Notes: generated by a model from the letters alone, not told the origin. Numbered from the stretch's first letter, positions 37,129 to 48,852 are shown. The stretch: DNA of 64,000 bases from Aulostomus chinensis (GCA_037954235.1 JBBMOA010000021.1:7384501-7448500), one strand, 5' to 3'. Translations and numbers: made by a program.

Positions 37129-38117
37129 GCAAGTATAACTGTTTGAACCTTGTGACAATGGCTTGCCCTGCTGCATTGGGATAGTCAATGTTTGTCGTGT
37201 ATCGGAGGGGAGAGGCTGTTTATTTAAGCCGGCTCAGTTCATTTACTCTATGTGGGAGCGGCTGTTTATTCCACTGGCAGTGTCCTAATGGAAATAGTAG
37301 TGTGGCACAAAGACACTCCGTCAAAGACACTTCCCATTTGGTTGAGTTAGTTAACTGGACTTGATTGGTTTATATTAAACACCAGGTATCTGTCGGACCA
37401 CTTTTAATAGTCACATCCTGTTAAGTCATGCGTGGGCCAGGCGGCGTGCTCCCCCTCTGAGGGAGCTGCACCGACCGAGTGTCTAGCAGTGGATTAATGA
37501 AGCAGTAGTGCTCAGGCCGCTCTCCTGTTTTATTGGCCCTGCCTTTATTAGAGAGATGTGCACGCCTTGTTTGCAATTAACATGCAGAGCCATTGAATGG
37601 CCGGTGGGCACAAAGGGAGGCTTTTCATAAGACTATCTCTGGAGTAATGGAAAAGCAAGGCTCTCCAAAAGCTGTTCTCGAACCGCCCCTGGCCTCTCAA
37701 CCTTTCCTCTGCTCCTGAGGTGCATGCATTTAAAAGCCTTTGTCCCCAGTGTGCCTCAGAAACCATTCCCCCTCTCCCCGACAGCCAAGCTAGTCTCAAG
37801 ACCACACATGCACTAATGTGCAAAGGTTTAGCATAATCACATTTATTGGAACAACAAATATTCAGTTATTTCAGGAATATGAAGGATTCTTATTGATTTT
37901 TGCTACTTAGGGATTCCGTTTTACCTGTGATATCAGATCTGAAGCAGATGGAGCCATGTTTATCCCTCTACATGGACTAATTTGTGGTTAAATATACTCA
38001 CAGCCTCTCTGCAGATGCAAATGAGCAATTTGTTTCCTTATAAGAAAACATCCAGATTGAAGCATGGTGAGCTTTACTCTGCCCATTAATGATCTCTCTC
38101 TCTCTGACTCTCTACAG
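37129..38117 (+). other. ptprn2: ptprn2 intron of GC-AG class
   Basis: The intron starts GCAAGT and ends ctctctacag. A GT at 37134 would shift the frame and destroy the signature loop, so the GC donor is the supported reading. The donor flank CAG|GCAAGT is otherwise a perfect consensus, as is usual for GC-AG introns. No repeat or gene was seen inside. Confidence 0.88.
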
Positions 38118-38182
38118 CGATGGAGCTGGCAGGAGTGGGACTTACATTCTGATTGACATGGTCCTCAATAGGATGGCTAAAG
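38118..38182 (+). CDS. ptprn2: ptprn2 exon: DGAGRSGT, second half of P-loop
   Basis: The exon has 65 bases, entering in phase 2 and leaving in phase 1 (GCT AAA G|gtaacg). It encodes [20 protein letters not shown] followed by K. Joined to the preceding exon it gives [11 protein letters not shown]. Active tyrosine phosphatases have HCSAGxGRSGT; Asp replaces the Ala two residues after Cys (codon 38119-38121). This substitution is the classical family feature that abolishes normal phosphotyrosine phosphatase activity. Phosphoinositide phosphatase activity has been reported for phogrin, so 'inactive' refers to protein substrates. Confidence 0.96.
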
Positions 38183-40847
38183 GTAACGATCAATGGCTTC
38201 CCTTTCACTAGTTCTGCCTGTGTTAAAGTGTTGCCTTGGCAACGCTAAAGCCTCTCATTTTCCACAGAGGGTCTTGGGGATGCATTAGAGGGTGACTTTT
38301 TTTGAGGCTTGGAAAGGCGACAGAGACAGAGGCAGACAGAGCGGGGGGGGGGGGGGGACAAAGAGAAAACAGAGCAGGGAAAAAGAAAAACCTATATCAA
38401 GATTACTAATTATCTATTTAAGATACTGTCACGCTGTATTGACCTGCGTCACAATTGCTACATGAATTTAGATAGCACATGCATGGAAATTAAATGTTCA
38501 GAGGGAATCCATTTAGAATTGGAATTTGTAAAAGTTGCTCCAATGGTTTAAAACCGTGAATCTGTATTTAATATTTAATGGAGGCAGTGTGTTTATTCCA
38601 TTTTACTATTGTAGATTACTGAAGATCCATTCCACTCATGTATTGGAAAACACTACTGGAAAGCATCAACAGCCTCCAGTCTTCAGGATCTACAATTTGA
38701 TCCAGATTGCCTCCAAATAGTAATCACTTGTACCATGTTAGATTAAATTTCATTGCAATCCGTCCAGTAGCATTCGACATGTCTGGCAAGCAAACCAGTG
38801 GGAAAAAAAAAACACAGAAAAGAAGTGATTTTTTTTTTTTAAAAGGTGCTGTCCCCCTTTTTTTTGGATGTACAGCAAAAACCATTGGGAATCCATTAAA
38901 TAATTCTGCGCTCAAAATATTAGCTCAATGACAGAGAGGATAAATACTGTAATCTGTGTCTGACATGATTTTTGCAGAAAGAAAAAAAATTCCGACCAAA
39001 TTAAATTCCTTGAAATGCCTCCTATACTTACTCTCCCTCCTTCAGATCTATTTGTTTTTTAAATTTTAATGTAAAATGTCATTGGGTATTTAGAAAATTT
39101 CTATACGAGGTTTTAATTTAGTTTGATTTATTTATTTGCTGGAGACGAGATGTCTCCAAACACAGTGTTTGTGCAGTGGAGTTTTCAGGTTTCCTTATCT
39201 CACAGCGACATTGGCTTCTAAAATATTTGTGATGTCACAAATCCTGCTCGTAATCCCGCCTCTCATAATCAGGTTTTTCACCCAACACGGAGGAAATTGA
39301 CAGTTTACATCTTCACTTGTGAAAACAGCCTTCTAGTAAAAAAAAACAGTTCCACACAGTGAAGGTCCAACATTCAAGAGTAGGAGCAAGACGAGCCGAC
39401 AGAGGGACTTTAAATACTTCATTGGAGACTTTAATATTATCAACACGGATATGAGCAGCAAAGATCTCCAGTTTGCAGCTGATTCACAATCACAGTAACT
39501 TGTGTTGTGTTTGGAGAATTACTGTGCCCAAGTCTGAATAAATATAAAACATCTGCTGAGGGAAAGCTGCTTGGAGAGCATCTTTGTGGCGTGGGTGTAT
39601 CGCTACATGCAAGGAACTGGTTTGAAGGTAGATTTGTTTCTAAATTGGTTCTGGTAACAATGCAAACTCCTGTTTATAGCTGAAAGTTGCTGGAGAATAA
39701 TAAGCCAAGCTTCCACCAACAAACAGTTGTTTTGTTTTGTTTTCTTGTTTACAAAACCAAAGTTGGCGTTTCGAAATATGCAAGTTGGATATTCACAGCT
39801 ATTGTTGCCGGGTTCCTGCACGGTGGCTGCTGCCATCACATTCAAAGGCCTCCATAGTTTAGCCTACACTCCAACCTTTGACCTCTGCCCTTTGCCCAAA
39901 CACCCTTCAACCCCCCAGCCCATCAGGACGGGCGTCTCTGATGCAGACCTTCCCTCCACTGTCTTTGAAACGGTACCGACCGAGCCATCCTGCTCCTCTA
40001 GTCCACTCACAAATATTCCATCGTCCGCGGTGATGAAAGGTACGACACCGCTCCCTTTTAACCTTTTGTTTTCTGCTCCACAATCGAATGTATAAAATGA
40101 ACATAATCTCACTCTCCAAAGCTCTCCTCTGTGGTCAGAGAGCCTCTCCTCAGCTTAACTGTGGAATCCAGCCCTTCTGAGACATGAAAGTCTTGTCGAA
40201 GCACTGGAGTACTTTGAGTACTAAGTCCAGCTGCATTAAATCCGCCCCTTTCCCCCTCGCTCGCTCACTCTCTCTCTCCCTCACCCACACATTCACTTTT
40301 GCCATCTCTTCTCTGCCTCACTTTCAAAAAAACATTTTAAAAGAGAGTTCAGAGACTCGCTCCAGTTTTCTCAAATGAGCTCCAGCCTGAAATCCATAAA
40401 AAAGTAGATCTTCAGATGAACATCTCGACTTTTTTGAGGCCAAACAGCAGGTGATCGAGTGTTGATTGTCGCGCAGGTCATTCGCCTCTTTCAAACCTTT
40501 AAATCGTTTCAATCAAGAGTTTTCTGCACTTTGCTCACACTCGATTTGTCGCATCAAAAAAAAAAAAAGGGCTTGTATTCATACATGATCTAAATCAATT
40601 TTTGAAACGGATTCTGTCAGAGAAACCGGCGCGTTGTATTGCTTATTTCCCAGACCCCCAAAATATCCTCTTGCATATTTTATCGAGAAACAGTCTGTGG
40701 CTCTCGTCCAAGTCTTTCGAGGGATGAATGTAATAATTTTCAATCGCTCCGCCGTTCCAAAGGGAGCCCAGTATAAAGAGAGATTGACAGATGTGAGCTG
40801 GATTACTCCGCCGCTTTGAACTCAGTCCAATTTTCGGTCTGTTGCAG
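38183..40847 (+). other. ptprn2: ptprn2 intron
   Basis: The intron has donor gtaacg and acceptor gttgcag. It contains a poly(G) run (38343-38357), a dispersed-repeat-like stretch (about 38.61-38.78 kb), AT-rich unique sequence, and an exon-like open segment at about 39863-40039 that is discussed as a finding. No established coding exon was recognised between the flanking exons. Confidence 0.8.
38610..38785 (+). repeat. dispersed-repeat-like stretch (unclassified)
   Basis: AAATTTCATTGCAATCCGTC followed by CAGTAGCATTCGACATGTCT is a phrase I associate with a widespread teleost repeat. There is only one copy in this window, so the call rests on recognition and not on internal repetition. Confidence 0.35.
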
Positions 40848-40921
40848 GTGCTAAAGAGATTGATATTGCCGCTACCCTGGAGCACTTGAGAGACCAGAGA
40901 GCTGGCATGGTCCAGACAAAG
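40848..40921 (+). CDS. ptprn2: ptprn2 exon: [17 protein letters not shown]...MVQTK
   Basis: The exon has 74 bases, entering in phase 1 to complete Gly and leaving in phase 0 (AAG|gtaagg). It encodes [20 protein letters not shown] and VQTK. The final Gln-Thr matches the Q-loop of phosphatases (MVQT--Q), which positions catalytic water in active enzymes. AKEID and LEHLRDQR with MVQTK are PTPRN2-type; as remembered, PTPRN differs at these positions. Ala at RDQRAG replaces the Pro seen in the remembered human sequence. Confidence 0.95.
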
Positions 40922-41688
40922 GTAAGGTCCCTTGCTTTGAGTTGGAGAGGTGGGGGAGATGGAAGGCAGGCGGGGGGTTAGCAGGAAAGGGGGGGGGGGG
41001 TTGCAGTCATTCAAACAGACAGGATCAGGGGGAATGATGTGGTAATTGATAACTGCTGCAGGATTAGAAAAACATTGTCTGGGAAGATAATAACTCACTG
41101 TTCCACATTTATCACAAGAGGCAGACCAGGAGGATCTCCTCTGACTGAGCCGGCACCGCTGCAGTTTTATCACCAGCACATTTTATAGACAGATGCTAAT
41201 AAAGCAGTTAAGGTTTAATGGCGCCACTCTTATTTAACATGATGTAAATTACACTCAGAGCACGTGACTAGCAGTTATTCCCAATATCGGCTCATCAGCT
41301 GGGCTGGATGTTATTAATCCCTCGGTGTAAAATAGGAGTAGGAATAAAGTTTCAGCACATCTCTACATTATTCCCCGATAATTTGAACAATAGTTGTGAA
41401 TATCACAAATACCGCAGCAAAATATGATTCGGTATCCCGTAGAATACAGGTACATTAATAACGGTTAGTTAGTGCTTGGTTAAAAAGTTAACTAATGTCT
41501 AATCTTTTACAAATGGCAGTCATTTTAAACTTTAGGGTTTTAATGAAAAAAACTGGGGGAGGTTGAGGTGGGGGGTGGGCTTAGGGGAAGTGTAACTTAT
41601 GGGATACATTTTTCTCATTTTACACTAAGGGTAAGCTAAGTTAGTTCATGCTTAGTTAACAGTTTAAATGTCTAGTATTTGTTTAATA

Positions 41689-41690
<2 letters not shown>

Positions 41691-41762
<72 letters not shown>
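41691..41762 (+). repeat. (GT)n microsatellite, 72 bp
   Basis: An uninterrupted GT repeat in the last ptprn2 intron. Confidence 0.98.
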
Positions 41763-41763
<1 letters not shown>

Positions 41764-43642
41764 GACTGGATGGGTAATTGTAAGGATTGCTTGAAAAAAA
41801 AAGTTGAAGAGGAAGTGCCATGTGAATTTCAAAATAAAGGTGCACCTAAGCTAGTGGATTGTAGTAGGACCGATCTTTGGGTTTTGCATTGATTATCATC
41901 AGTAACTGAATTGATAGATTGGTACACACTGAAAAACAGAGATTCCAGTTTGTACCTCAAAGGTTTGTACAAACGCTCGTGTATACTTTGGTAGACAGCC
42001 GTGTACCCGTCAGTACACGTTGTACAGTCGAAAGCACAATATTAGTCATCAAGAGGCCACAAGTGTAGACTTACAGCACAACTGTCTGAGTGTATGGCTT
42101 CACACTGTTACCTGTTGGTGTGTTCAGATGGATGGTATTATCACACCACTAGTATTCAATACGGAAAATTGTGAACGTGATGCCTTCAGTGCTTTTTTTT
42201 TATTATTTCATAAGACCCAACGATATTAAATTGAAAAAAGCTGAAGGTAAATTTTAAAAGTTGGAGGCCTCCATATTTTGCCTGCATGTCATGCTGGAAG
42301 TTCTTCAGTCTTGATTTCACACTGGGCTCGTGACCTTACACTATTTACAGGAATTGTTTGGGGTTTGGACAAAACATTTCCTTTTATAATGCAAATAACA
42401 GGAGTCTCTTGTTTCTTTCGTGTAATTGGAAACAATAAAAAGGCCAAACCTCACGCAGGGTTGGCTGATGATATTTATGGAAGCGGCTTGCTAACAGACT
42501 CCGGTGTTCTTAGATGGTTCATTAATGCTGATTTTACAACCCCCTTCTGTTCAGCGCTTTTCAAACACACTCGCTTCTCGTTCTTCTTTCCAACGCGTCC
42601 AAATGAAATTACATCAGAATATTGTTGACGGCACTTTGTGGCTCCATGCTGGGTCTGCACAGAAATTAAACCGTAATGAGGGATGAATTGAAATTTAGAG
42701 TTCAAGGATTGGACAACCAATTATTATTTTGTATGCTGTTCCCTCTATTTTTGGATAGTCTATTAGAAAAAAATATGTATTTACTGTCTTTGATTTGACA
42801 GACATCTACATGCAGTAATAAGAGCCTGTGTGACTGTTATTCTTCCTTACTGGTCATCTAAAGTGTTGAACAGAGACTGATCTCCCCCTGGTGGTGTAAG
42901 CATGTACAGCACCCCACCGCACTCTGCTGGCCCGGGGGGGGGGGGGGGGTTTAAAAAGTCTTCTTCTTTTTTTTTTCTTTTTTTTTTCTACCTTGAAACT
43001 CAACTAGGGATTAGGTTCACACAACAGCTGTGCAGATATAGATGGATGTACTTGAATATTGTCTGGCCCCATCACAACATCAGAAGATATATAAAAATAG
43101 AAAGCCTGAGCACTCCAGATAATCTCCAGTGCATAGAGAACGGCACAGCCACCAGTGGCTCCTCCATATTGATTTAGCCTATCCTCAGGCCAGATATGGC
43201 AGCTTGTGTGTTGACACATCTAAAGACTGTTCCCTCCAAACTCCTACGCACCTTTTCTCTGTGAGTGGACCCCATGGCCTGCAGTCTGGGGAGAGAAGAG
43301 GAATAGAAAAACACCAGGTCCACGGGGCAAACATCAATCAGCCCCTTTTGCTCTCCTCAGGGAAAACTATGAGTCAGTTTACAAACAAACACACAGAGCT
43401 GAGAGACAGCTTGGCTCAAAAATTCCATTTTAAGACACACCTGGCTGGATCGATTGTTGAAAGCAGAGAGTAGTTCACCCTCACCTTGTGTCTGTGGCCG
43501 AACACATCCCAGGCAGGGTCAGCACACAGGGAGGGGGAGGAGGCTGCCAATCATCCTAAAATGGCATTCCCAAGCACACTTGTAGATGTTCAAACACACA
43601 CTAGCCTCAAAGCTAACCAGCTCAAACTTTCTCCTTTCCTCT

Positions 43643-43678
43643 CTCCTCCTCCTCCTCCTCCTCCTCCTCCTCCTCCTC
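43643..43678 (+). repeat. (CTC)n microsatellite serving as polypyrimidine tract
   Basis: Twelve CTC/TCC units end two bases before the terminal-exon boundary, so the repeat itself is the pyrimidine tract of the 3' splice site. Confidence 0.95.
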
Positions 43679-43680
43679 AG

Positions 43681-43752
43681 GAGCAGTTTGAGTTTGCGCT
43701 GACAGCCGTGGCAGAGGAGGTGAACGCCATCCTGAAAGCACTTCCCCAGTGA
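43681..43752 (+). CDS. ptprn2: ptprn2 terminal coding exon with stop
   Basis: The exon encodes 23 residues, [20 protein letters not shown] then LPQ, and a TGA stop (43750-43752), entering in phase 0. This C-terminal helix, ending NAILKALPQ, is essentially invariant across IA-2 and phogrin, so the reading frame and stop are secure. The 204-codon opposite-strand open frame that overlaps it is an artefact of the GGA repeat. Confidence 0.97.
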
Positions 43753-44309
43753 AGGCACCGGCACCCCCACACCTTGGTCTCCGCGCCGGCTGAGCACCAG
43801 TTCCTCTGCCCACTCAAGACTGACATCGCTCTGCCCCCCCCCACCCCATCTCTCCCTCCTCTTCCCCCCTATATATGCTGTATACTTATGAATGTCGTGC
43901 CAGATATCGCACCCGGATCCATATTTGCAAAATGCTGCCTTAGAGTACGACTGTTGATCTAGTGTTGTTTCGGGTGGACAAGCGGGTCCTGGTCTGATCT
44001 GATGTGGGGGACTTGGATCAGCACTCCTGCTGTGAGACCCTTTTGTCAATATGTAGCCTGGTCCTCTCTTACCGTGATGTACGAAGTTGTCCCTGAACCT
44101 ACCGTTCTTGTGCCACACTGACCAGCTGTTCACGTGATGTCAAGTGACGATTTTGGTTCCAAAATGAGCAACCAGCTGTCAAATTCTAATGTGTACACAA
44201 AGATACTTGCTTGAGTACTTTAAAATGATTAATATGTGGAGTATGAATCATAATGTACAGTTATGATATCCCCTAAGTGAGTATCAGATGACATTTCAGT
44301 CATTTTGGA

Positions 44310-44315
44310 AATAAA
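44310..44315 (+). promoter_or_regulatory. ptprn2: proximal polyadenylation signal AATAAA of ptprn2
   Basis: A canonical hexamer lies about 560 bases after the stop, with a T/GT-rich segment about 10-30 bases downstream. Use would remove both microsatellites from the 3'UTR. Confidence 0.4.
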
Positions 44316-44388
44316 CTCCTCACATGTTCTATCTTCTTTGTGATCTGAATCAACTACTATATACACAGCATCACATGTATAGATGTTG

Positions 44389-44390
<2 letters not shown>

Positions 44391-44423
<33 letters not shown>

Positions 44424-44447
44424 TCTGTGTGTGTGTGTGTGTGTGTG
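44391..44447 (+). repeat. (GT)n microsatellite in the ptprn2 3'UTR
   Basis: A GT repeat with one GCGCGTCT interruption. It would be transcribed as GU repeat in the long 3'UTR form. Confidence 0.95.
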
Positions 44448-45011
44448 TATTATATTATGAGTCCAGACGTTCCTACGAAACCCTCAAACGCCTCACAGAT
44501 CATCAGACTTGCAACATGTCAGCTGTTTTCGATTCCTCATCACAGCGATGATTCGACGCCATGAATAGTTTGTTACATAAACTGCAGCGTGAACCTACGG
44601 AGGCTCAGAGACGCCAAACGGAGAAGGAGAAATATGTTGTTGCCATGAGATACAACTTGGTCATAAAATTTTAATCAATTTCTGTTCACAAGATGGAAGT
44701 TGTTCCCTCCACGGGGTTAGTTTGTTGCCACAAGATGTCTACTTAGAAATTATTATTTATTTAGTAATCAATGATTGGCAAAGATTTTTATTTCCCCAAC
44801 TTCCCACCCAACGTAATGTGTTCCCACAATTTTACTAATTTGTGACCACCAGAGAAAAGTTGTTCCCATGCAGTGCTAAATTTGCGGTAACACTATGGGT
44901 ATTTGATGAATAGTAATGATTAAATCACAGTGGGGGGAACATCAACGTATATTTTGTGACCACAAATTACTCAAAGGTTTGCAGGACTGTGTTGCAGTAC
45001 AGCGTAGTATC

Positions 45012-45014
<3 letters not shown>

Positions 45015-45048
<34 letters not shown>

Positions 45049-45060
45049 GTGCGCGCGCGC
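45015..45060 (+). repeat. (TC)n tract followed by alternating GC in the ptprn2 3'UTR
   Basis: A TC repeat of about 32 bases runs straight into CGCGTGCGCGCGC. It lies inside the longer predicted 3'UTR. Confidence 0.95.
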
Positions 45061-45380
45061 CACTATGAGCCTCCTTACAGTTCAGATTAAGTGTCAAAGA
45101 AATACAACCTGAGACGGTTCCTAGCTGTTTAGAAGTCATCGATAGTAACAATATATTTAACCAGAAATGATATTGAAATTGTTGCTATGTTTGTTTGTCC
45201 ACTCATCACTGGTATATTGTGATATTTTGTGCAACATGATGACGGATCACTTCCTCCATGTATAGACGACTGATTTTATGAACCCCCATACATACATACA
45301 TACATATATCTGAGATGTATACTGAGAGCCTCAGTGAGAACTATATATTTTGTGTGAAACAGAGTAACATTCAGATTGAT

Positions 45381-45386
45381 AATAAA
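45381..45386 (+). promoter_or_regulatory. ptprn2: distal polyadenylation signal AATAAA of ptprn2
   Basis: A canonical hexamer lies about 1.6 kb after the stop, with GTCTGGTGTTG about 20 bases further on. It is the better of the two candidate 3' ends because both upstream hexamer and downstream G/T element are strong. Confidence 0.5.
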
Positions 45387-48300
45387 TCCCAGATGATACT
45401 GCCATGTCTGGTGTTGAAGGTTATTTCTGGCTCTTACATTTGAGTGAATATTAGCTTCAGTGAAGTCACCAAGAAGAGCTGATTCACGCTCCCTGAGGGT
45501 CTCCGGTCCTCAGACACTTAGATGAGCTGTTTGCTTCACCAGCTCCGTCAGTGGAGGAAGTGTTTGGGATTGGAAATGAAATCAGTCGGGTGTTTCGCAC
45601 TCTTGCAGTCTTTTTTTTTTTTTTTTTTTCCCCTCAGTGTTCCAGACAAGCGTTTAATTGTCCTACGCAGAGTTGAAATAAATTACCGTACAACAAAATT
45701 CTTCCTTTTGCCTATTTGCTATTAATTAAACATGAGGTATAAAAGTGAAAAAGGCAAATATCAGACATGATTAAGCGGAACGCAAAATATAAAATAAAAG
45801 ATTTTACAAGACCTTCAATCAAGTAAATGGCGCCGTCTAGCACGATCATTTAAATAGGTTTTCTTTTTCAACATGGAAATGTTTCAATTTAAACTCATTT
45901 ACAATGCTAATGTTTCAATTATTTATGAACTCATAATGCCACCTGTACTACTGCCATTACTTTTTATTCAAAATTTGCTTTTAGTGTTTCTTTTATAACC
46001 TTTTATACTTAAGTACGTGTGTTAATAAAGCAGCACATTACTCACAACCATTAATGAAATAAAAGAATAAAATAATATTTGAATTAATCTAAAATAATTG
46101 CTACAACTATTGGCAAATATATCAGCTGAGCCTGTCACTTCTGTATGCAATCATAATCCTTTTCAATATGGTGCATCTGTAATTGAAATTAAACTACATG
46201 ATTGGATGAATCTGACTGAAAGTATTAAAGACAACGTATGGAGAATATTCAAACAACGTATGGTGGGGGGGCTTTGTGTGTGTGTGTGTGTGTGTTTGTG
46301 TGCGTGTGTGTGGACTGTTGATATGTTCCTCCCTCCCCTGACAATTCTAATAGCTGCAACGAGGCCTCACGTACTTCCTGAAACCTCATTTGCATGTGAT
46401 TCACTGATGAACTGCCACGGCGAACCAGCAACACCAAACCAAAGCCCTATTAATATTCTCCCATTCAGGTTGTAAAGCACACAAACCTAATCAGCTTAGA
46501 AATGACTGTATAGAAACCATAATTACGCATGTTTAATTGCTTATCATCTGATGGGTACAAGTTTATTAGAAAATGTATTCATGGTAATTGCTTCCTGAGG
46601 TATCTGGCGTGCTACAATACCATCCTGTCAGCTCCCATTTGGGGGGATTAATGCACTCGGAAAAAGTCACAAAATTAGATACTGTGTGTTGCCTCTTTGG
46701 ATGCTTGGTTTAACTCAAAGTGATTTTTAATTTAGGGATTTCTAAATTACTGCTTAAGCTCGGATAAGTCTTTGGAGTGAGATCCGTCAAAATCTCGCTT
46801 TTTCAAAAAAAAAAAAAATTGAAAGGAGTGCCAGCATATTTATGACGCCACAAGGGAATATTCACTAACCTGCCTGGCAGAGCAGCGAGATCTTTACCTG
46901 CGGGGGGAGGGGGGGGGAGAGAAGAAACCATGAGTGAAATAAGGAGACACATCTAATAAGAGAGATATGAAGTAAATCCGTGAAATCATTCAGGCCTGGA
47001 ACAAAGCTGATTAAAACGTTCTCTGTGCAGGTTCCTCAGAGGGTCCTCCATGAAGCCAAGAACGTCGAGTGGGCCTTTTCACGTGGAGTCTTAAAGCTTC
47101 TGCTCCGTCTTTCATGATCCCTCAGTGCTTTGTTGTACTCACTGTTGGCAAGTTTACTGCTCCCTCCCCGCTAAAAGTGCTTAGCAGGGGTGGAAATCCC
47201 AGAGTAACAGTATCTGTCACGATATTGAGCGAGCTGAAGGTTGACATGCATATACATATACACTGAAAGACTGTTAGCGATAGCATCTTTTCAAATATTG
47301 TAGATAGGTCAATAATTGCAATTGATAGTAAGATATTAATCTGTTTAACTAGAGCATAGCTTTAGTCTGATTTACTTGGTTGCTAGTACTGTATAGCCTA
47401 CATGTAGACCAGCGCTGTCTGACACTGGACTCAAAGCCTGCTCCACAGAGGCGGATGTGCTAGCAAAGAAGCTAAAGCCCATGGGTGCTAGCATCTGCTA
47501 CTAGCATGTCTCTTAAACTTCATTTACACATATGGACATCTGGAGTCCACAACTCCATGTAATACTCCTGAAGTCCGATTGTTTGCTGCTAGCTGTCTAA
47601 GGTCTATCCAAACAAGCTAAAAAGTTTCCAGTGTAAAAGCACAAGCTAACAAGCTACGAATGAGCTAACACGCTTTTGCTTTCTCTGCAGTCAGAAGGGT
47701 TGTATCACCTTGAGGGCACGCTCTCTATATATTATATGAAATTACTGGTGTTTGATATTCATTCAATCTTTATTGTTCCCAGAAGACAATTTTGATGTAG
47801 CTTAAAACAACAACACACAAGAGAGACAAATAAGACACTACCATGACTGAAGCACAATAACTAGAAGTAGAAATAAATCATAAATGACTGATGACGATGA
47901 TTATCAAGTTCTACAGCTGTGCATCAGTAAAAGCCAGGCTAAACTAAACTAGATGTTCGTATGAATGAATGAATGAGAACATTCACCCATCAAGGCGAAC
48001 TCAGCCAAACCTAATGTAAAAAAAAAAGAAGAAGCTCATTTTCACTACGTTAAACCAATATAGCCCAAAATGAAGGGGGTTCTTCCTTGGTCCATGCTTC
48101 ACCCCCCTCCTCCTAGCTCGGTGAAATTCCCCCTCACAGCTTTTACATTATCCTGCAAACGCCATAAAAATGTGACCTCTTTGCCGAATGCAACAACTGC
48201 TGAATACTTTAAAGTCACTCAGCACTTTGTAAATCTGGCAGGTACTTTTACTTTGATACCCCTAAAATCCAACCTGCGGATCATTCACCGTCTGAACGAT

Positions 48301-48852
48301 AACACGCACCATGCTGACAATCATGTCATTTCCCCGCCGAGAGGGTTGGGAGATCCCGGAGTGTTAGCTTGTTTGGAAAACTGTCTGGGATGCTTTCCAG
48401 GATTTCCCAAAGAGAAAAGCCTTGTTTTTCTTTGCTTGGCGTTGTTGCTAGTGAATGGAGAGCAGATTGCAGAGGCTGCGTCTCTCATGTCTGTCCAAGG
48501 CCTTGATACCTTTGATCTTCTTAAGAAACAAACAAGCTCTTAAACTCGCCTCTCTTGGCTAGTGGCTCTCTTGTTCTGTCGCTCCTTGTCAAAACGCTGA
48601 TCCTGAGTAAATTGATCTTGCTTGGATAGTTCGCCGCTCTCTCGCTTATGCCATGACTTGTGGTTTAAGATGGGGGCTCACAATGTTGACACAAAAAAAA
48701 AAGTGCTCATTTCTCAATCTGAACCAGCAGGTTGATCAAGTGTGATGACTTATTTTGCTGCATACAGAGTAAATTATAAACAGATTTGCCTCTTAAAATG
48801 ACTAATAAACTTTGATACAATTTTAAGAAAAGGATTTTAAGTACAACTGCCT

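Larger units (their letters stand above)
40922..43680 (+). other. ptprn2: ptprn2 last intron
   Basis: The intron has donor gtaagg. It contains a 72-base GT microsatellite (41691-41762) and poly(G) runs (40989-41000 and 42934-42949). Its 3' splice site is formed by a CTC trinucleotide microsatellite (43643-43678) running directly into the terminal exon. Confidence 0.88.
1..45403 (+). other. ptprn2: ptprn2 gene, 3' part (phogrin / IA-2beta)
   Basis: Eleven exons with matching phases encode the C-terminal 423 residues of a receptor-type tyrosine-phosphatase-like protein. The family is an integral membrane protein of dense-core secretory granules in neurons and endocrine cells, involved in granule biogenesis and hormone storage. 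The paralogue choice (ptprn2, not ptprn) rests on remembered family sequence: the last exons read [18 protein letters not shown] and MVQTKEQFEF, as in PTPRN2, where PTPRN has GVKEID, HVRDQR and VRSKDQ. The P-loop also has PTPRN2-type GRSGT rather than GRTGT. The intronic mir-153 agrees with either paralogue. Human PTPRN2 is about 1000 residues, so roughly 60% of the protein (signal peptide, lumenal pro-region, mature ectodomain) is encoded upstream of the window. The 5' boundary given here is the window edge, not the gene start. Confidence 0.93.
43753..45403 (+). other. ptprn2: ptprn2 3' untranslated region (approximate end)
   Basis: The UTR starts directly after the stop. The inferred distal end lies just after AATAAA at 45381-45386, which is followed by a G/T-rich stretch (GTCTGGTGTTG), a plausible downstream element. 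A proximal AATAAA at 44310-44315 followed by TGTTCTATCTTCTTTGTGA could give a shorter 3'UTR. The region contains a GT microsatellite (44391-44447) and a TC tract followed by alternating GC (45015-45060). The ends are predictions from signals only. Confidence 0.55.

Noticed and set aside
37129..37135. Use of the GT at 37134-37135 as a normal donor
   Set aside because: It would add bases that shift the frame and destroy [11 protein letters not shown] when joined to the exon at 38118.
40643..41179. 178-codon - strand open frame over the exon at 40848-40921
   Set aside because: It is antisense to a proven ptprn2 exon and contains poly-P from a poly(G) run; no homology seen.
43519..44133. 204-codon - strand open frame with a long Arg run
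   Set aside because: It is antisense to the ptprn2 terminal exon, and the Arg run is the reverse of the CTC microsatellite.
48070..48543. 157-codon + strand open frame in intergenic DNA
   Set aside because: No recognisable domain, no exon borders that fit neighbours, and the length is plausible by chance in 64 kb read in six frames.
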